Of a DNA stretch of 15,270 nucleotides, positions 14,682 to 15,270 are shown one piece after another; the stretch's first letter is position 1, and every line of letters begins with the position of its first letter. The translations under genes and the position numbers were made by a program. Origin of the DNA: Candidatus Zipacnadia bacterium (GTDB lineage: Bacteria > Armatimonadota > Zipacnadia > Zipacnadales > Zipacnadaceae); NCBI GenBank assembly GCA_029821415.1, contig JALGTJ010000013.1, positions 1 through 15,270 on the forward strand, written 5' to 3'. The notes under the pieces were generated by a model. That model was given only the letters and a program-made list of their open reading frames with translations, did not search any database and was not told where the DNA came from.

Positions 14682-15270
14682 TCAACAATGTGCCACCGAC
14701 GCTGGCGGCGGTACAACCTCTCCTCTTGCCAACTTCTGCAGGAAACACTCTATACGAGCAAGTGCCTCTTTCAGTTGCGCCAACCCGGTGGCATAGGTAC
14801 ACCGCAGGTAACCCTCACCGCTCTCGCCAAAGGCACTGCCCGGAACCGCTGCCACCGCCTGTTCAAACAGCAGTGCCCGGGCGAATTGCTCGGATGTCAG
14901 ACCAGTGTGCCTAATAGAGGGAAACGTGTAAAAAGCACCTTTTGGTTCCCCACAGGGCAGTCCTATCTTATTAAGACCCGCCACAAAGAGGCGCCGACGT
15001 TGGTCATATTGGGCGATCATCTGTTTCATCTCCGCCTCACAATTGCGCAGCGCTGCGAGCGCCCCGATCTGCGCCACCGTTGAGGCGCACAATGCTGTGT
15101 AACTGTGGATACGAGTCATTGCTTCAATAATCTCGGGCGGGCCACAGGCGTAGCCAACGCGCCAGCCGGTCATAGCGTAAGCTTTCGAGAAGCCGCTAAG
15201 TACTACTGTCCGCTCTTCCATCCCGGGTAAAGAGGCGAAGCAAGTGTGCACTCCATCGTAAGTCAGGTGG
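14682..15270 (-). CDS. Class I/II pyridoxal-phosphate aminotransferase, cut by the right window edge
   Basis: C-terminal part (about 196 codons) of a fold-type I aminotransferase. The frame stays open to the edge and reads HLTYDGVHTCFASLPGM, the family stretch just before the PLP lysine. An apparent GTG at 15251 is therefore internal, not a start. The lysine is in SGFSKAYAMTGWRVGY. GAFYTFPSI, VPGSAFGESGEGYLRCTYA (with the substrate carboxylate-binding Arg in LRCTYA) and a final helix are as in aspartate aminotransferase-like enzymes of subgroup Ib. Substrate cannot be assigned from this fragment; aspartate, another amino acid, or a biosynthetic aminotransferase are all possible. It is upstream of lnt by 17 nt on the same strand. 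Confidence 0.92.
   Translation of the reverse strand, partial: HLTYDGVHTCFASLPGMEERTVVLSGFSKAYAMTGWRVGYACGPPEIIEAMTRIHSYTALCASTVAQIGALAALRNCEAEMKQMIAQYDQRRRLFVAGLNKIGLPCGEPKGAFYTFPSIRHTGLTSEQFARALLFEQAVAAVPGSAFGESGEGYLRCTYATGLAQLKEALARIECFLQKLARGEVVPPPASVAHC

Overview
The window looks like a chromosomal segment of a diderm bacterium of moderate GC content. The order cinA - thpR - recA - recX - rny - ymdB - spoVS (454-7329) combines two conserved arrangements: cinA-ligT/thpR-recA of Deinococcus-Thermus, and recA-rny-ymdB-spoVS of Bacillus and relatives. A complete apolipoprotein N-acyltransferase and an exosortase/EpsI pair argue for an outer membrane. SpoVS, RNase Y, YmdB, Lnt and an exosortase together suggest a lineage near Armatimonadota or another Terrabacteria-side diderm. 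This placement is an inference and is weak below phylum level.

Layout. Positions 1-453 (minus) hold a complete dUTPase gene with its own strong promoter at 512-540. Positions 454-1053 hold no credible gene. They carry two divergent sigma-70-like promoters, and the plus-strand one is a perfect TTGACA-N17-TATAAT. It is followed by about 420 nt with several possible hairpins, which could be a small RNA or a long cinA leader. Positions 1054-6893 (plus) hold cinA, thpR, recA, recX, rny and ymdB. Positions 7066-7329 hold spoVS. Positions 7496-11288 (plus) form a tight four-gene unit: a membrane glycosyltransferase, a double-zinc-ribbon membrane protein, an exosortase, and the exosortase partner EpsI. 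On the minus strand lie a second membrane glycosyltransferase (11298-12872), lnt (13075-14664) and a class I aminotransferase cut by the right edge (14682-15270).

The most striking observation is that four consecutive genes (thpR, recA, recX, rny, about 2.5-5.2 kb) each seem to lack one internal segment that is conserved in their families. recA lacks about 22 codons of its ATPase core and rny about 13 codons at the start of its KH domain; both losses are in frame. thpR and recX each lose a short segment and change reading frame at that point. Their neighbours cinA, ymdB, spoVS and dut look intact. The pattern is either a local assembly or consensus artefact or real, clustered micro-deletion of core DNA-repair and RNA-decay genes. 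The sequence alone cannot decide between these.

Functionally, 1-7329 is nucleotide hygiene, recombination and RNA turnover, while 7496-12872 is an envelope/export island. In that island two related glycosyltransferases flank an exosortase-EpsI module. No PEP-CTERM substrate is seen in the window.
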